Shown: piece by piece, positions 1 to 7,509 of the stretch
How the letters are laid out: each line of letters opens with the position of its first letter
Numbering within the stretch: the first letter of the stretch is position 1
Assembly (NCBI GenBank): GCA_031273365.1
Contig: JAISSA010000113.1
Coordinates: 1-15,950 of the forward strand
DNA length: 15,950 nucleotides
Source of the DNA: Synergistaceae bacterium
Lineage (GTDB): Bacteria; Synergistota; Synergistia; Synergistales; Aminobacteriaceae
Direction of reading: 5' to 3'
Program-made: the position numbers and the translations under genes
Notes under the pieces: model-generated
Told to the model about the DNA's origin: nothing
What the model saw: only the letters and a program-made list of their open reading frames with translations
The model's database searches: none

Positions 1-21
1 ATGGTCAATTGGATGACATAA
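1..21 (+). CDS. possible last codons of an upstream gene (partial)
   Basis: The first seven codons in frame 1 read MVNWMT and then a TAA stop at 19-21, 58 bases before yhfT. This could be the tail of a gene entering from the left. In E. coli the yhfT neighbour yhfU (DUF2620) sits in this cluster, so a yhfU-like protein is one candidate. Six residues cannot identify a family, and another reading frame is open across the same stretch, so the call rests mostly on position. Confidence 0.25.
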   Translation: MVNWMT

Positions 22-79
22 ATTCGCGTACCATTCGGGCCCGGGACCCGTATTCCCGGAGAAGGAGAGGGATCCAGAC

Positions 80-1390
80 ATGGAAAATCTGAGTTTCGAC
101 GCGGGGCGCCTGTTGATTATGGCGCTGGGCGGCCTTGCCGCGGCACTGGCAAACCGTGGGGCAGCGGTCTTTAACGACGGTCTTCGTCCCGTCATGCCGG
201 AGTTCACGGAGGGGCGCATGGACCAGAAAGCGCTGGCGGCGACGAGCTTCGCGCTTTGTTTCGGGCTCGTCATAGGGTTCGGAATCCCCTTTTCCCTGAC
301 CTCGACGATCGTCCTGATCCACAGCGTCCTGCTGGGAACGGACATCATCGGCACGTGGTGCCCCCGTAAACACTGGGGGACGGCGCTGGCGTTCCTGATC
401 GGCGCGGGTTACGGCTATGGCCTGCTGGTCGGGCTCGGGACGGTCGTCGAGGCCTTCAAAAAGCTGCCGGTCGATTTCCTTCCCTCTCTGGGGCAGGTCG
501 GCGCGCCGATCGTCGCGGCCTTCGCCGTCTTTCCCGCGCTGGCGGTGGGGTATCAGTACGGGGTCGGGAAGGGACTTTCCACGCTGGCGCTCAGCGTCGT
601 GGTTCGCCAGATCGTGGCGATTTACGGGAAAATTCCGATGGGCGACGGCGGGACGATCGTGCTGAACCCGGAGGGGATGAGTATGCTCGCGGGAATGATC
701 GTGCTGCTGGTTCTGGCGGCGCGCGAGAAACCGGGCGCGGAGGAAACGGTCAGCCTCGTCTCGCTCTTTGCGGATCGGGTCAAACGCATCAGGGGGAATA
801 TCGTCCTGCTGGCGGTTATGGGCGGGCTGGTGGCCGCGGCCACCAGCATGAAACTTCTGGCGGGGGACCCGATATCTCTGAAGCTTTTGGGCGAAAACAG
901 GAACATCGAGGCCGCGCTGACGGCTCTGGCGCGTGGAATCGGCTTTGTGCCGCTGATCGTCACCACCGCGATCACGACGGGCGTGTACGGCCCCGTGGGA
1001 CTGACCTTCGTCTTCGTGGCGGGGCTCCTGATCGCGAACCCGTGGCTGGCCTTCGTCGCTGGGCTTGTCACCATAGCGATCGAGGTCTTCTTTCTGGAGT
1101 TCATTGCGCGCGCTCTCGACAGCTTTCCCGGGATTCGCCGCTGTGGCGACAATATCCGCACGTCCATGAGCAAAATTCTGGAGATCGCGCTGATCGTCGG
1201 CGGCGTTCTGGCGGCCCAGGCGATGGCGCCGGGGTTCGGGTACTTCGTCGTCATCGGTCTTTACGTGCTGAACCAGGTCGCGCGGCGTCCACTCGTCAAC
1301 ATGGCGGTCGGGCCGGTCGGCGCGATCGCGACGGGGCTGCTGCTCAACGTGCTGTACTATCTGAACCTGTTTGTGCCGCCGGCTAAATGA
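80..1390 (+). CDS. yhfT: YhfT family multipass membrane protein, putative transporter
   Basis: This 436-residue protein is almost entirely hydrophobic, with roughly ten to twelve membrane segments separated by short loops, and has no signal peptide. The N-terminal stretch RGAAVFNDGLRPVMPEF (about 26-42), the length (E. coli YhfT is of similar size) and the directly following php gene identify the YhfT family. YhfT is predicted to be a transporter in the inner membrane, but its substrate is unknown. The ATG at 80 follows a good ribosome site, AAGGAGAGG at 62-70, with 9 bases of spacing. The stop overlaps the php start as ATGA, so the two are translationally coupled. Export or import of the compound processed by Php is a reasonable guess. 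The family call is fairly secure; the transport role is inference from topology and neighbours. Confidence 0.8.
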   Translation: MENLSFDAGRLLIMALGGLAAALANRGAAVFNDGLRPVMPEFTEGRMDQKALAATSFALCFGLVIGFGIPFSLTSTIVLIHSVLLGTDIIGTWCPRKHWGTALAFLIGAGYGYGLLVGLGTVVEAFKKLPVDFLPSLGQVGAPIVAAFAVFPALAVGYQYGVGKGLSTLALSVVVRQIVAIYGKIPMGDGGTIVLNPEGMSMLAGMIVLLVLAAREKPGAEETVSLVSLFADRVKRIRGNIVLLAVMGGLVAAATSMKLLAGDPISLKLLGENRNIEAALTALARGIGFVPLIVTTAITTGVYGPVGLTFVFVAGLLIANPWLAFVAGLVTIAIEVFFLEFIARALDSFPGIRRCGDNIRTSMSKILEIALIVGGVLAAQAMAPGFGYFVVIGLYVLNQVARRPLVNMAVGPVGAIATGLLLNVLYYLNLFVPPAK

Positions 1391-2259
1391 TTTATCCGCA
1401 CGAGCACCTGGCGGTCGACCTCTCCGGACCGAAGTGCGACATCGACTGCCGGCTGGACCGAAAGGACGCCGTCGTCGCGGAATTTCGCGGGCTGCGCGAC
1501 CGGGGCGTGACGCTGGTCGTCGACCTGACGAACCGGGGAATGGGGCGGGACGTCGCGTATGCCCGCGAAGTTCAGGAAAAAAGCGGCGTTCGCGTGCTGC
1601 ACGCCACCGGGTGGTATAAGGAGGGCTTTTTCCCCCCCGAGGTGTACGAGTCGGACGTCGGGCGACTGGAAAGCATCATGCGCGACGAGACGGAGGCGGG
1701 GATCGACGGCGCGGTCAGGGCCTCCGTGATCGGGGAAATCGGAACGGAACTCGACCGGATCACGCCGGAAGAGGAGCGCGTCTTCATCGCCGCCTCGCGG
1801 GTGCAGGCCGAAACGGCAGCGCCGATCGTGACGCACGCGACGATGGGCCGCATGGGAATGGAGCAGATCGACCTGCTGGAGGCGCATGGCGCGGACCTCT
1901 CCAGGGTGACGATCAGTCACGTCGACCTGACGAACGACCTCGAATACATCCTGCGCCTGATCGATCGGGGGGTGACCGTCGGCTTCGACACGATCGGCAA
2001 GACCGCGTACCTGGACGACGCGCACCGCGTCAGGATGCTGAAGGAACTGTCCCGGCGCGGGCGCTGCGGGTCGGTCGTTCTGTCGATGGACATCACGAGG
2101 CGCTCGCACCTGAAGGAGCGGGGCGGCGTGGGCTACGCGCACCTGATCGACGATTTTCTGCCGCGCCTGCGAGTTTCCGACGATACCGCGGCCGTCCCGG
2201 AGGAGCACATCCGCCTGATGACACGGGACAACGCGGCGCGGCTGCTGGGCGTTTTCTGA
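1387..2259 (+). CDS. php: phosphotriesterase homology protein Php (amidohydrolase-fold metal enzyme)
   Basis: This 290-residue TIM-barrel hydrolase is in the phosphotriesterase family. All expected metal ligands are visible: H5 and H7 in HEHL, bridging acid E117 in VIGEIGTE, H150 in VTHATMG, H178 in ISHVD, and D235 in SMDITRRSHL. Use of glutamate instead of the carboxylated lysine of true phosphotriesterases is the Php hallmark. The spacing of these ligands matches E. coli Php, as I remember that sequence, with a constant offset of about 7-8 residues. Other shared blocks are DLSG, NIDCRLD-like DIDCRLD, and GFDTIGK. The protein is cytoplasmic and its physiological substrate is unknown. The ATG lies inside the yhfT stop (ATGA), indicating coupled translation. 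The N terminus is several residues shorter than in E. coli but retains the whole HEH motif. Confidence 0.9.
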   Translation: MIYPHEHLAVDLSGPKCDIDCRLDRKDAVVAEFRGLRDRGVTLVVDLTNRGMGRDVAYAREVQEKSGVRVLHATGWYKEGFFPPEVYESDVGRLESIMRDETEAGIDGAVRASVIGEIGTELDRITPEEERVFIAASRVQAETAAPIVTHATMGRMGMEQIDLLEAHGADLSRVTISHVDLTNDLEYILRLIDRGVTVGFDTIGKTAYLDDAHRVRMLKELSRRGRCGSVVLSMDITRRSHLKERGGVGYAHLIDDFLPRLRVSDDTAAVPEEHIRLMTRDNAARLLGVF

Positions 2260-2270
2260 GGGATTGCTCC

Positions 2271-3389
2271 GTGAAAAACCGCCCCGCTGCAATCTGCGAT
2301 CGCTCCCCGGCCCGCCTGCTCGAATGGTTCGAAAGAAACGCCCGCGACCTTCCATGGAGGAGGGGGTACGACCCCTACGGGGTGATGGTCTCGGAGTTCA
2401 TGCTTCAGCAGACGCAGGTCGAAACGGTGCTGCCGTACTTCGAGCGCTGGATGGCGCGTTTCCCCGACCTGGCGTCCCTCGCGGCGGCGGACCCGTCGGA
2501 GGTCGGGAAGCTCTGGGAGGGGCTCGGATATTACTCCCGCGGGCGCAATCTTCTGGAGGCGGCGCGGGCGATGGTCGGGAAGGGCTACAACGGTCCTCCG
2601 GAGGACAGGGACGAGCTTTTGCGCTACCCGGGTTTCGGCCCCTACACGGCCGGAGCGGTGGCGAGCATCGCCGGCAACCGTGAGGTTGCGGCGGTGGATG
2701 GAAACGTGGAACGCCTGATCGCCCGCCTCCGCGACGTCGCGGAACCCGCGGGCAGCTCCGCCCTGAAACGGGCGGCCACGGAGAGCGTCATGCGGATGAT
2801 GCCGAAGGGCAGGGCCCGCGCCTTCAATCAGGCGCTGATGGAGCTGGGGGCGCTGGTGTGCCTGCCCAAAAATCCGAGGTGCGGGGAGTGCCCACTGGAG
2901 GACGACTGCCTCGCTCGACGCCGCGGGACGGAAACGAAGCGCCCCCTCCCCAAACGCCGGCCCGCGACGGTGAAGATCGACGCCTGGGCGGTGCTCTGGC
3001 GACACGAGGGCCTCTGTCTGCTGAGGCGACGCCCACAGGAGGGGCCGTGGGCACGGATGTGGGAAATTCCGTGGTTTCCGCGCGCCACGGAAAACGCAAC
3101 GCCCGACGTCGAAGCGCACGCCCGGGAGCTGGGGCTCAAATGCCTCTCCTGCGAGGAGATGGGGACCGTCCGCTTTTCCTTCACGCGCCATCGGGTGACG
3201 GCGTGGTTTGTCGTCGCCGCGCCGACGGAAATTTTTTCTCGGGCTCCCCTGACGGTCGAAAAAATCGAGGCGGGGGAGTGGGGCCTTTTCGCGGTTCAGG
3301 AGCTCTCCTCCCTGACCCTCCCCGCCCCGAGCCGCAAATGTCTGGCGCTTATGGAAGATGTTTTTTTAATGAAGGCGTCCCCTCGATGA
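2271..3389 (+). CDS. mutY: A/G-specific adenine glycosylase MutY
   Basis: MutY removes adenine mispaired with 8-oxoguanine in base excision repair. This 372-residue copy has the full architecture. The HhH-GPD domain contains SEFMLQQTQV with catalytic E42, a helix-hairpin-helix at YPGFGPYTAGAV (about 119-130), and DGNVERL with catalytic D143. The 4Fe-4S loop is C197-x6-C204-x2-C207-x5-C213. A C-terminal NUDIX-like mismatch-recognition domain starts near 236 and includes FSFTRHRV, the 8-oxoG-reading region. The start is GTG, preceded by GAGGGA at 2258-2263, 7 bases upstream. It begins 11 bases after php and its stop overlaps citX as ATGA, so it is embedded in this operon although functionally unrelated to its neighbours. 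A seven-T run near its 3' end forms a possible frameshift site. Confidence 0.96.
   Translation: MKNRPAAICDRSPARLLEWFERNARDLPWRRGYDPYGVMVSEFMLQQTQVETVLPYFERWMARFPDLASLAAADPSEVGKLWEGLGYYSRGRNLLEAARAMVGKGYNGPPEDRDELLRYPGFGPYTAGAVASIAGNREVAAVDGNVERLIARLRDVAEPAGSSALKRAATESVMRMMPKGRARAFNQALMELGALVCLPKNPRCGECPLEDDCLARRRGTETKRPLPKRRPATVKIDAWAVLWRHEGLCLLRRRPQEGPWARMWEIPWFPRATENATPDVEAHARELGLKCLSCEEMGTVRFSFTRHRVTAWFVVAAPTEIFSRAPLTVEKIEAGEWGLFAVQELSSLTLPAPSRKCLALMEDVFLMKASPR
3362..3368 (+). other. candidate -1 slippery heptamer T_TTT_TTA near the end of mutY
   Basis: In the mutY reading frame the codons GTT TTT TTA give the heptamer T TTT TTA, the X_XXY_YYZ pattern of classical -1 frameshift sites (the HIV gag-pol heptamer is the same). 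A -1 shift here would read AAT GAA GGC GTC CCC TCG and run straight into the citX ATG at 3386 in frame, giving a MutY-CitX fusion. I see no convincing stimulatory structure or strong upstream Shine-Dalgarno, so this may be chance. Confidence 0.25.
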
Positions 3390-3898
3390 AGGCGATCGAT
3401 CCGGTCCTGCGGGCCATTCTCGACGCCCGGGAGGCGCGCTGGCTGCGGAGGCGCGAACTTTGCGGCGATGGGGCGCTTTTAACGCTCGTCATGAACGTTC
3501 CGGGCCCTCAGAAGAATCTGCCTCGGTGGAATGAGGCGCACCGCGCGGTGACGGATGCGCTGAAAAAAGACATGCAGGAGCGCCGCTGCCTGCTTTTCTT
3601 TGAAAAGCGGGAAGCGCCGGCCGGCTCTGAATCCCATTTCGTGACGGACATGCCTCCCGTGGAGCTCAAAAAATACGCGGTTCGCCTGGAGACGGAACAT
3701 CCGATCGGACGTCTTCTGGACGCAGACGTGATGGACACGCAGGGAGAGGTCGTCGACAGGAAATTCCTTGGCCTGCCGCCGCGTCGCTGTCTGTGCTGCG
3801 ATCGGGAGGTCGGGATGTGCGTCCGGGGAAGACACGCGCCGGAGGAACTGCTGCGCCGCGCGGAGGAGCTTCTGGACGCCTGGCGGGATGCGCGCTGA
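3386..3898 (+). CDS. citX: holo-ACP synthase CitX (phosphoribosyl-dephospho-CoA transferase)
   Basis: CitX transfers 2'-(5''-triphosphoribosyl)-3'-dephospho-CoA onto a serine of the apo acyl-carrier protein of citrate lyase. The 170-residue product matches the family length. It shows GRLLDADVMD (108-117) and RRCLCCDR followed by C and R/H residues (133-149), the cysteine-rich block typical of CitX. An early NVPGPQKN segment (37-44) is also characteristic. The ATG overlaps the mutY stop (ATGA), and the end overlaps citG by one base (TGATG). The open frame continues far upstream inside mutY, but all family motifs lie after this ATG. No citrate lyase subunit gene (citD, citE, citF) is present in the window, so its acceptor protein is unknown here. 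Confidence 0.9.
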   Translation: MKAIDPVLRAILDAREARWLRRRELCGDGALLTLVMNVPGPQKNLPRWNEAHRAVTDALKKDMQERRCLLFFEKREAPAGSESHFVTDMPPVELKKYAVRLETEHPIGRLLDADVMDTQGEVVDRKFLGLPPRRCLCCDREVGMCVRGRHAPEELLRRAEELLDAWRDAR

Positions 3899-4773
3899 TG
3901 TTCATTTTCGACGTCGCTCAGGCCGCGCAGAAAAGCCTTCTCTACGAGGCCTCCGTCTATCCCAAGCCGGGGCTGGTGACGCCTCTGGACAACGGAGCGC
4001 ACAGGGACATGAACTACAGGACCTTTATCGACGGCGCGGTTGCCCTGTTGCCCTGTTACGTGAACTGCACGTCGATCGGGCAGGAAATGCACGCGCTTCC
4101 GCCCCCCGACGTTCTGACGCGCCTGCGGGAGGCGGGCAGGCAGGGCGAACGGGAGATGTACCATGCGACCGGCGGCGTCAATACCCACAAGGGGGCCATC
4201 TTTCTGCTGGGGCTCCTGTGCGCCGCCGCCGGACGTTTACAGGCGCTGGGAGAGGCTCTGGAGCCGGCGCGCGTCGCGGACGCGGCGGCCTCGTTCGTCA
4301 GGGGCATCGTCGAGCGCGAGCTGCGTTCGCCTGACCGGGGCGTCGCCGGGCGTGGCCTGGCGGACTGCACCGCGGGGGAGCTCGCGTATCTCCTTCATCG
4401 GGTCGACGGGGCCCGGGGCGAGGCCGAGAGAGGCTTTCCGACGGCCCTCTCGGCGCTGGAAGAGCTGAAAAATACGCAATTTGTACCCTTTTCGCTTCGG
4501 GAACGGCTGGCTCACGTCCTGATCGGCATTATGGCCGACAATGCCGACAGCAACCTGATCTCGCGGGGCGGCATCGAGGCGCTGGAGGAGGTTCGGCTGC
4601 TGGCGCGGGAGGCCCTTGTCGCGGGCGGCATGTGGACGCCGGAGGGCCGTCGGCGGATCGGCGACATGGAAAAAACGCTGGTCACGAAAAACCTGAGCCC
4701 CGGCGGCTGCGCGGATATCCTTTCCTGCGCCCTGTTTCTGTGGATGGTCGAGTCGCAGGAACAATTCCGGTAA
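3898..4773 (+). CDS. citG: triphosphoribosyl-dephospho-CoA synthase CitG
   Basis: CitG makes the prosthetic-group precursor from ATP and dephospho-CoA, which CitX then attaches. The 291-residue protein contains the family blocks YPKPGLVTPLDNGAH (21-35), GGVNTHKGAIF (92-102, the nucleotide-binding region), DSNLISRGG near 218-226, and SPGGCADILS close to the C terminus. The frame is open 105 bases further upstream, but that extension lies inside citX and has no family similarity. The ATG at 3898 begins in the citX stop codon and is the natural coupled start. The order citX-citG is the usual partnership; in some bacteria the two are fused. MdcB of malonate decarboxylase is a related enzyme, but the adjacent CitX favours the citrate-lyase type. 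The gene converges on nrdJ 27 bases away with no clear terminator between them. Confidence 0.92.
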   Translation: MFIFDVAQAAQKSLLYEASVYPKPGLVTPLDNGAHRDMNYRTFIDGAVALLPCYVNCTSIGQEMHALPPPDVLTRLREAGRQGEREMYHATGGVNTHKGAIFLLGLLCAAAGRLQALGEALEPARVADAAASFVRGIVERELRSPDRGVAGRGLADCTAGELAYLLHRVDGARGEAERGFPTALSALEELKNTQFVPFSLRERLAHVLIGIMADNADSNLISRGGIEALEEVRLLAREALVAGGMWTPEGRRRIGDMEKTLVTKNLSPGGCADILSCALFLWMVESQEQFR

Positions 4774-4800
4774 TCGCTTAGACCCGGAGCGCCCGTTCCG

Positions 4801-7407
4801 TTATTTGCACGGGCTGTAGCCGCAACTGAAACAGTAGGCGCAGCCCGAGATCATTTCCATGGGCGCCCTGCACTCCGGACAGATCGCCCCTTTTTCGTGG
4901 TGAGAAGCGTGATGAGGACCCGGCAGAGCGTCCTTTCTCTCGATCAGTTTTTCGATCAGCACCGCGATGGCGTCCGGTATGGAGCGGGCGACGTGCGACT
5001 CGTCGAACCCGAACATCCAGTACTCCTTCCCCGAAAGCCCCTTGAGCGTGTCGATGAAGTCCTCCAGTTTGCTTCCCGACCGGAGGCCTATGGAGATGAC
5101 CCTCGACAGCGCCTCCGTCATGGCCTTGAGCTCCGAGCCGCTCTTGCCCACGGTGATGAAAATTTCGAACGGGTCGGTTCCGTCGAAGTTGAGCGTGATA
5201 TAGATGCTGCCCCACGGGGTGCTTTCCTTGATCGTCCTGCCGAACACGACGAGCCCCGGACGTTCCTTGACGCGGCCCGATTCCTGCGTTTCCTCCGATT
5301 TTTTGATTTCGATGGGCTGATAGGAGCGGGAGCCGTCTCGGTATATGGTGATCCCCTTGCATCCCAGGCGATAGCACGCCTCGTAAACCTGACGGACGTC
5401 CTCGACCGTGGCGTTGTTGGGCAGATTCACCGTTTTGCTGACGCCCGAGTCCACGATCCGCGCAAAAATGCCCGTCACGTCCACGTGCTGCCGCGTCGTG
5501 ATGTCGTAGGCCGTGACGCAGGTCCTGTCCGAAAGGCGGTTCGTCGTTTTATACTCCTCCTTCTGCTCCTCGGAGAGCAGTTTGTGCCAGAAATCGCGCG
5601 ATTCCGTGCCCGAACCGTCCACCTTCGCGATGTGTCGGTTCCACGACCAGGCAAAATTGGGCTCGATTCCGGAACTTGCGTCCAGGATCATGGAGATGGA
5701 GCCCGTCGGCGCTATGGAAAGGCGTCGGCTGTTGCGCATCTGCCCGTGCACCAGGCTGTGCAGGGCCTCTTTCGCCTCCTCGAAGGCGTACCCCCGGTCC
5801 GGCTTGCGGAACTCGTGCAGGAGGTTGACCAGCGTGCGGGGGATCAGCGTCGACTGCTGCATACGGGCAAGCAACTGGTCGTACTCCTCCCCGGAAAGGA
5901 GCAAAAACCATTCCTCGCTGAACAGGACTCCCTCGCTGAAGAGGCGCTCGCCGTCCTCGATATCGCTCCTGAAGCGATCGAACAGCTCCCGGACCAGCGC
6001 AAACTCCGGAAAAGGGTCCTTGCCCAGGCCGCTGACGATTCGGGACGTCGCCAGCAGCGCCTCCGCCGCGAGCACCCCGCTCAGGCGCTCGCAGTACGCG
6101 TGAAATTCCGGGCTTCCATAGACGATCTTCTGCAGGATGGCGGCGTCCGCAAGGCCCATCAGCCCCAGGCCCACGGGACGAATCCTTCGGGTGCGCTCCC
6201 CGATTTTCTCCAGAGGATACGCGCAGGCGTCGATGACCAGGTCCAGGTAACAGATGGCCCGCGATATCTGGTCTCTGAACTCCTCCCATTCGAAGTTGCC
6301 CTGGTCGACAAACGCCTCGACGTTGATGGACCCGAGGTTGCAGCTCGTGTAGTTTGGAAGCGGCTGCTCGCCGCAGGGATTGGTGGACTCGATGACCCAT
6401 TCTTCCCCCATTTTCAGCAGGTTATCCTGCTGGGCCCTGTCGATGAAAAAAACTCCGGGATCTCCACGTTTCCACGCGCTCTCGCAGATGCGCCCCAGAA
6501 GGTCGCGCGCCTTCACGGTTTGGGCGACGCTCCCGTCGACCCGGGATATCAGGTCAAAATTTTCGTTTTTTGCGGCCGCCTCCATGAGCCTGTCGGACAC
6601 GGCCACGGAGATATTGAAATAGGAAAGCTTTCCTTCCTCGGTCTTGGAGTCGATGAACCGGCAGATATCCGGATGATCGTCGAACAGCATCCCCATAAGG
6701 GCCGCCCGACGCTTCCCGCCCTGCACCACGACGGCGCCCATCGTGTTCCACGTCTCCATGAAGGAAACGGGCCCCGAGGCCCTGCCGCCGGTGCCGGCGC
6801 GAATCTCGGAACCGTATTCCCGCAGCCACCCGAAGTTGCCGCCTACGCCCCCGCCGAACTTACTGATGATGCTGGCGTCCTTCACCGACTCGAAGATGCC
6901 CTCGATGCTGTCGGGGACGTTGATGACAAAGCAGGCGAAAAGCTGCTGGCTTTGGGTGCGAGCGTTGAAAAGGCGCGCGTAATCCGCAAACGTCATCTCG
7001 TCCACGGGCCTGTAAATGATGGAGGCGAACTCCGGCAGAACGGTAAGCCCCGCCGCCGCGCTGAAAAGACACGGCGAGTTGAAGAGGAAACGTCGGCGCA
7101 GGATGTCGTTCGTGATATTTTTCTCCAGAACCTGCAACCACTCCGGAGAACGGGGATCGGAGGGATCGAGGTACATCGTCTCCGCGCTCGCGACGGTACG
7201 CGCGACGCGGCGGGCAAATTCCTCGAAGCTCCTCTCCTTTCGCAGAGACTGCGTCCCTTCGTCGTAACGCTGAACGAAATATCTCTGCTCCAGAAGCCAC
7301 ATGGCGTTCTCCGACAGGCGGGGCTCGGACGGGGTTTCAAACGCGCCAGGGGGAAAATGTACGGCAAAACATTCCTTCAACGAACGAGCTTCCAACGAAC
7401 GAATCAA
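4801..7407 (-). CDS. nrdJ: adenosylcobalamin-dependent (class II) ribonucleoside-diphosphate reductase
   Basis: This 868-residue enzyme reduces ribonucleotides to deoxyribonucleotides using a B12-derived radical, without oxygen. Active-site features are C159 in QLFACFV, the thiyl-radical motif NPCGEQPL with N343, C345 and E347, and partner C356 in SCNLGSIN. The 11-residue spacing between the last two cysteines is as in Thermotoga NrdJ. GGGVGGNFG (185-193) and APTGSIS are further barrel motifs. A TSCPD-type domain (DPFEIFITVGKSGSE) precedes a C-terminal cysteine cluster (C843, C846, C856, C859, C862, C867) that serves as redox shuttle. I see no N-terminal ATP-cone. The chosen start is TTG at 7407. 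The first ATG (codon 36) would remove the conserved PRLSENA lead-in, whereas the TTG has AAGGGAG 9 bases upstream. It is a monocistronic gene by position. Confidence 0.95.
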   Translation of the reverse strand: MIRSLEARSLKECFAVHFPPGAFETPSEPRLSENAMWLLEQRYFVQRYDEGTQSLRKERSFEEFARRVARTVASAETMYLDPSDPRSPEWLQVLEKNITNDILRRRFLFNSPCLFSAAAGLTVLPEFASIIYRPVDEMTFADYARLFNARTQSQQLFACFVINVPDSIEGIFESVKDASIISKFGGGVGGNFGWLREYGSEIRAGTGGRASGPVSFMETWNTMGAVVVQGGKRRAALMGMLFDDHPDICRFIDSKTEEGKLSYFNISVAVSDRLMEAAAKNENFDLISRVDGSVAQTVKARDLLGRICESAWKRGDPGVFFIDRAQQDNLLKMGEEWVIESTNPCGEQPLPNYTSCNLGSINVEAFVDQGNFEWEEFRDQISRAICYLDLVIDACAYPLEKIGERTRRIRPVGLGLMGLADAAILQKIVYGSPEFHAYCERLSGVLAAEALLATSRIVSGLGKDPFPEFALVRELFDRFRSDIEDGERLFSEGVLFSEEWFLLLSGEEYDQLLARMQQSTLIPRTLVNLLHEFRKPDRGYAFEEAKEALHSLVHGQMRNSRRLSIAPTGSISMILDASSGIEPNFAWSWNRHIAKVDGSGTESRDFWHKLLSEEQKEEYKTTNRLSDRTCVTAYDITTRQHVDVTGIFARIVDSGVSKTVNLPNNATVEDVRQVYEACYRLGCKGITIYRDGSRSYQPIEIKKSEETQESGRVKERPGLVVFGRTIKESTPWGSIYITLNFDGTDPFEIFITVGKSGSELKAMTEALSRVISIGLRSGSKLEDFIDTLKGLSGKEYWMFGFDESHVARSIPDAIAVLIEKLIERKDALPGPHHASHHEKGAICPECRAPMEMISGCAYCFSCGYSPCK

Positions 7408-7416
7408 GTATGGCCA

Positions 7417-7423
7417 CTCCCTT
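7417..7423 (-). promoter_or_regulatory. ribosome binding site that supports the TTG start of nrdJ
   Basis: On the minus strand AAGGGAG lies 9 bases before the TTG at 7407. No ATG or GTG in the same frame occurs between this site and codon 36. It therefore decides in favour of the TTG start. Confidence 0.6.
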
Positions 7424-7434
7424 ATATAAAGCCC

Positions 7435-7476
7435 AAAAAATATTCATCGGCCGAAAATTTCGAGCGGCCGATGAAT
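7435..7476 (-). terminator. intrinsic terminator or leader attenuator upstream of nrdJ
   Basis: On the minus strand a perfect 12-base-pair stem (ATTCATCGGCCG with CGGCCGATGAAT, arms 7465-7476 and 7442-7453) encloses an 11-base loop and is followed by A and then six T residues (7440-7435). This is a textbook intrinsic terminator. It ends only 27 bases before the nrdJ start, leaving no room for a normal promoter between it and the ribosome site. It may end transcription coming from the secreted-protein gene, or act as an attenuator within an nrdJ leader. A weak promoter-like TTAAAA...TAATAT lies just upstream (about 7483-7504). The B12-riboswitch core (GCCACTG) was not found in 7408-7592. Confidence 0.75.
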
Positions 7477-7509
7477 GATATATTACCCCAAATTTAGATT
7501 TTTAAGGAA

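Noticed and set aside
622..1254. 210-codon minus-strand frame inside yhfT
   Set aside because: It is a shadow frame in a hydrophobic GC-rich gene, with no ribosome site and no recognisable fold.
2858..3385. Longer citX reading upstream into mutY
   Set aside because: The extra residues are out-of-frame mutY sequence without similarity to CitX. All family motifs follow the ATG at 3386.
4791..4814. Bidirectional terminator between citG and nrdJ
   Set aside because: The stem is only six pairs with a 12-base loop, has no T run on either strand and overlaps the nrdJ stop codon.
7423..7485. NrdR boxes near nrdJ (two ATATAT-containing sites)
   Set aside because: The flanking bases do not fit the NrdR palindrome, and the two sites are about 55 bases apart rather than the roughly three helical turns expected.
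4897..7497. 866-codon open frame on the plus strand opposite nrdJ
   Set aside because: It is the mirror of a highly conserved gene in GC-rich DNA. The translation is rich in R, H, D, G and V without any domain, and nrdJ itself is certain.
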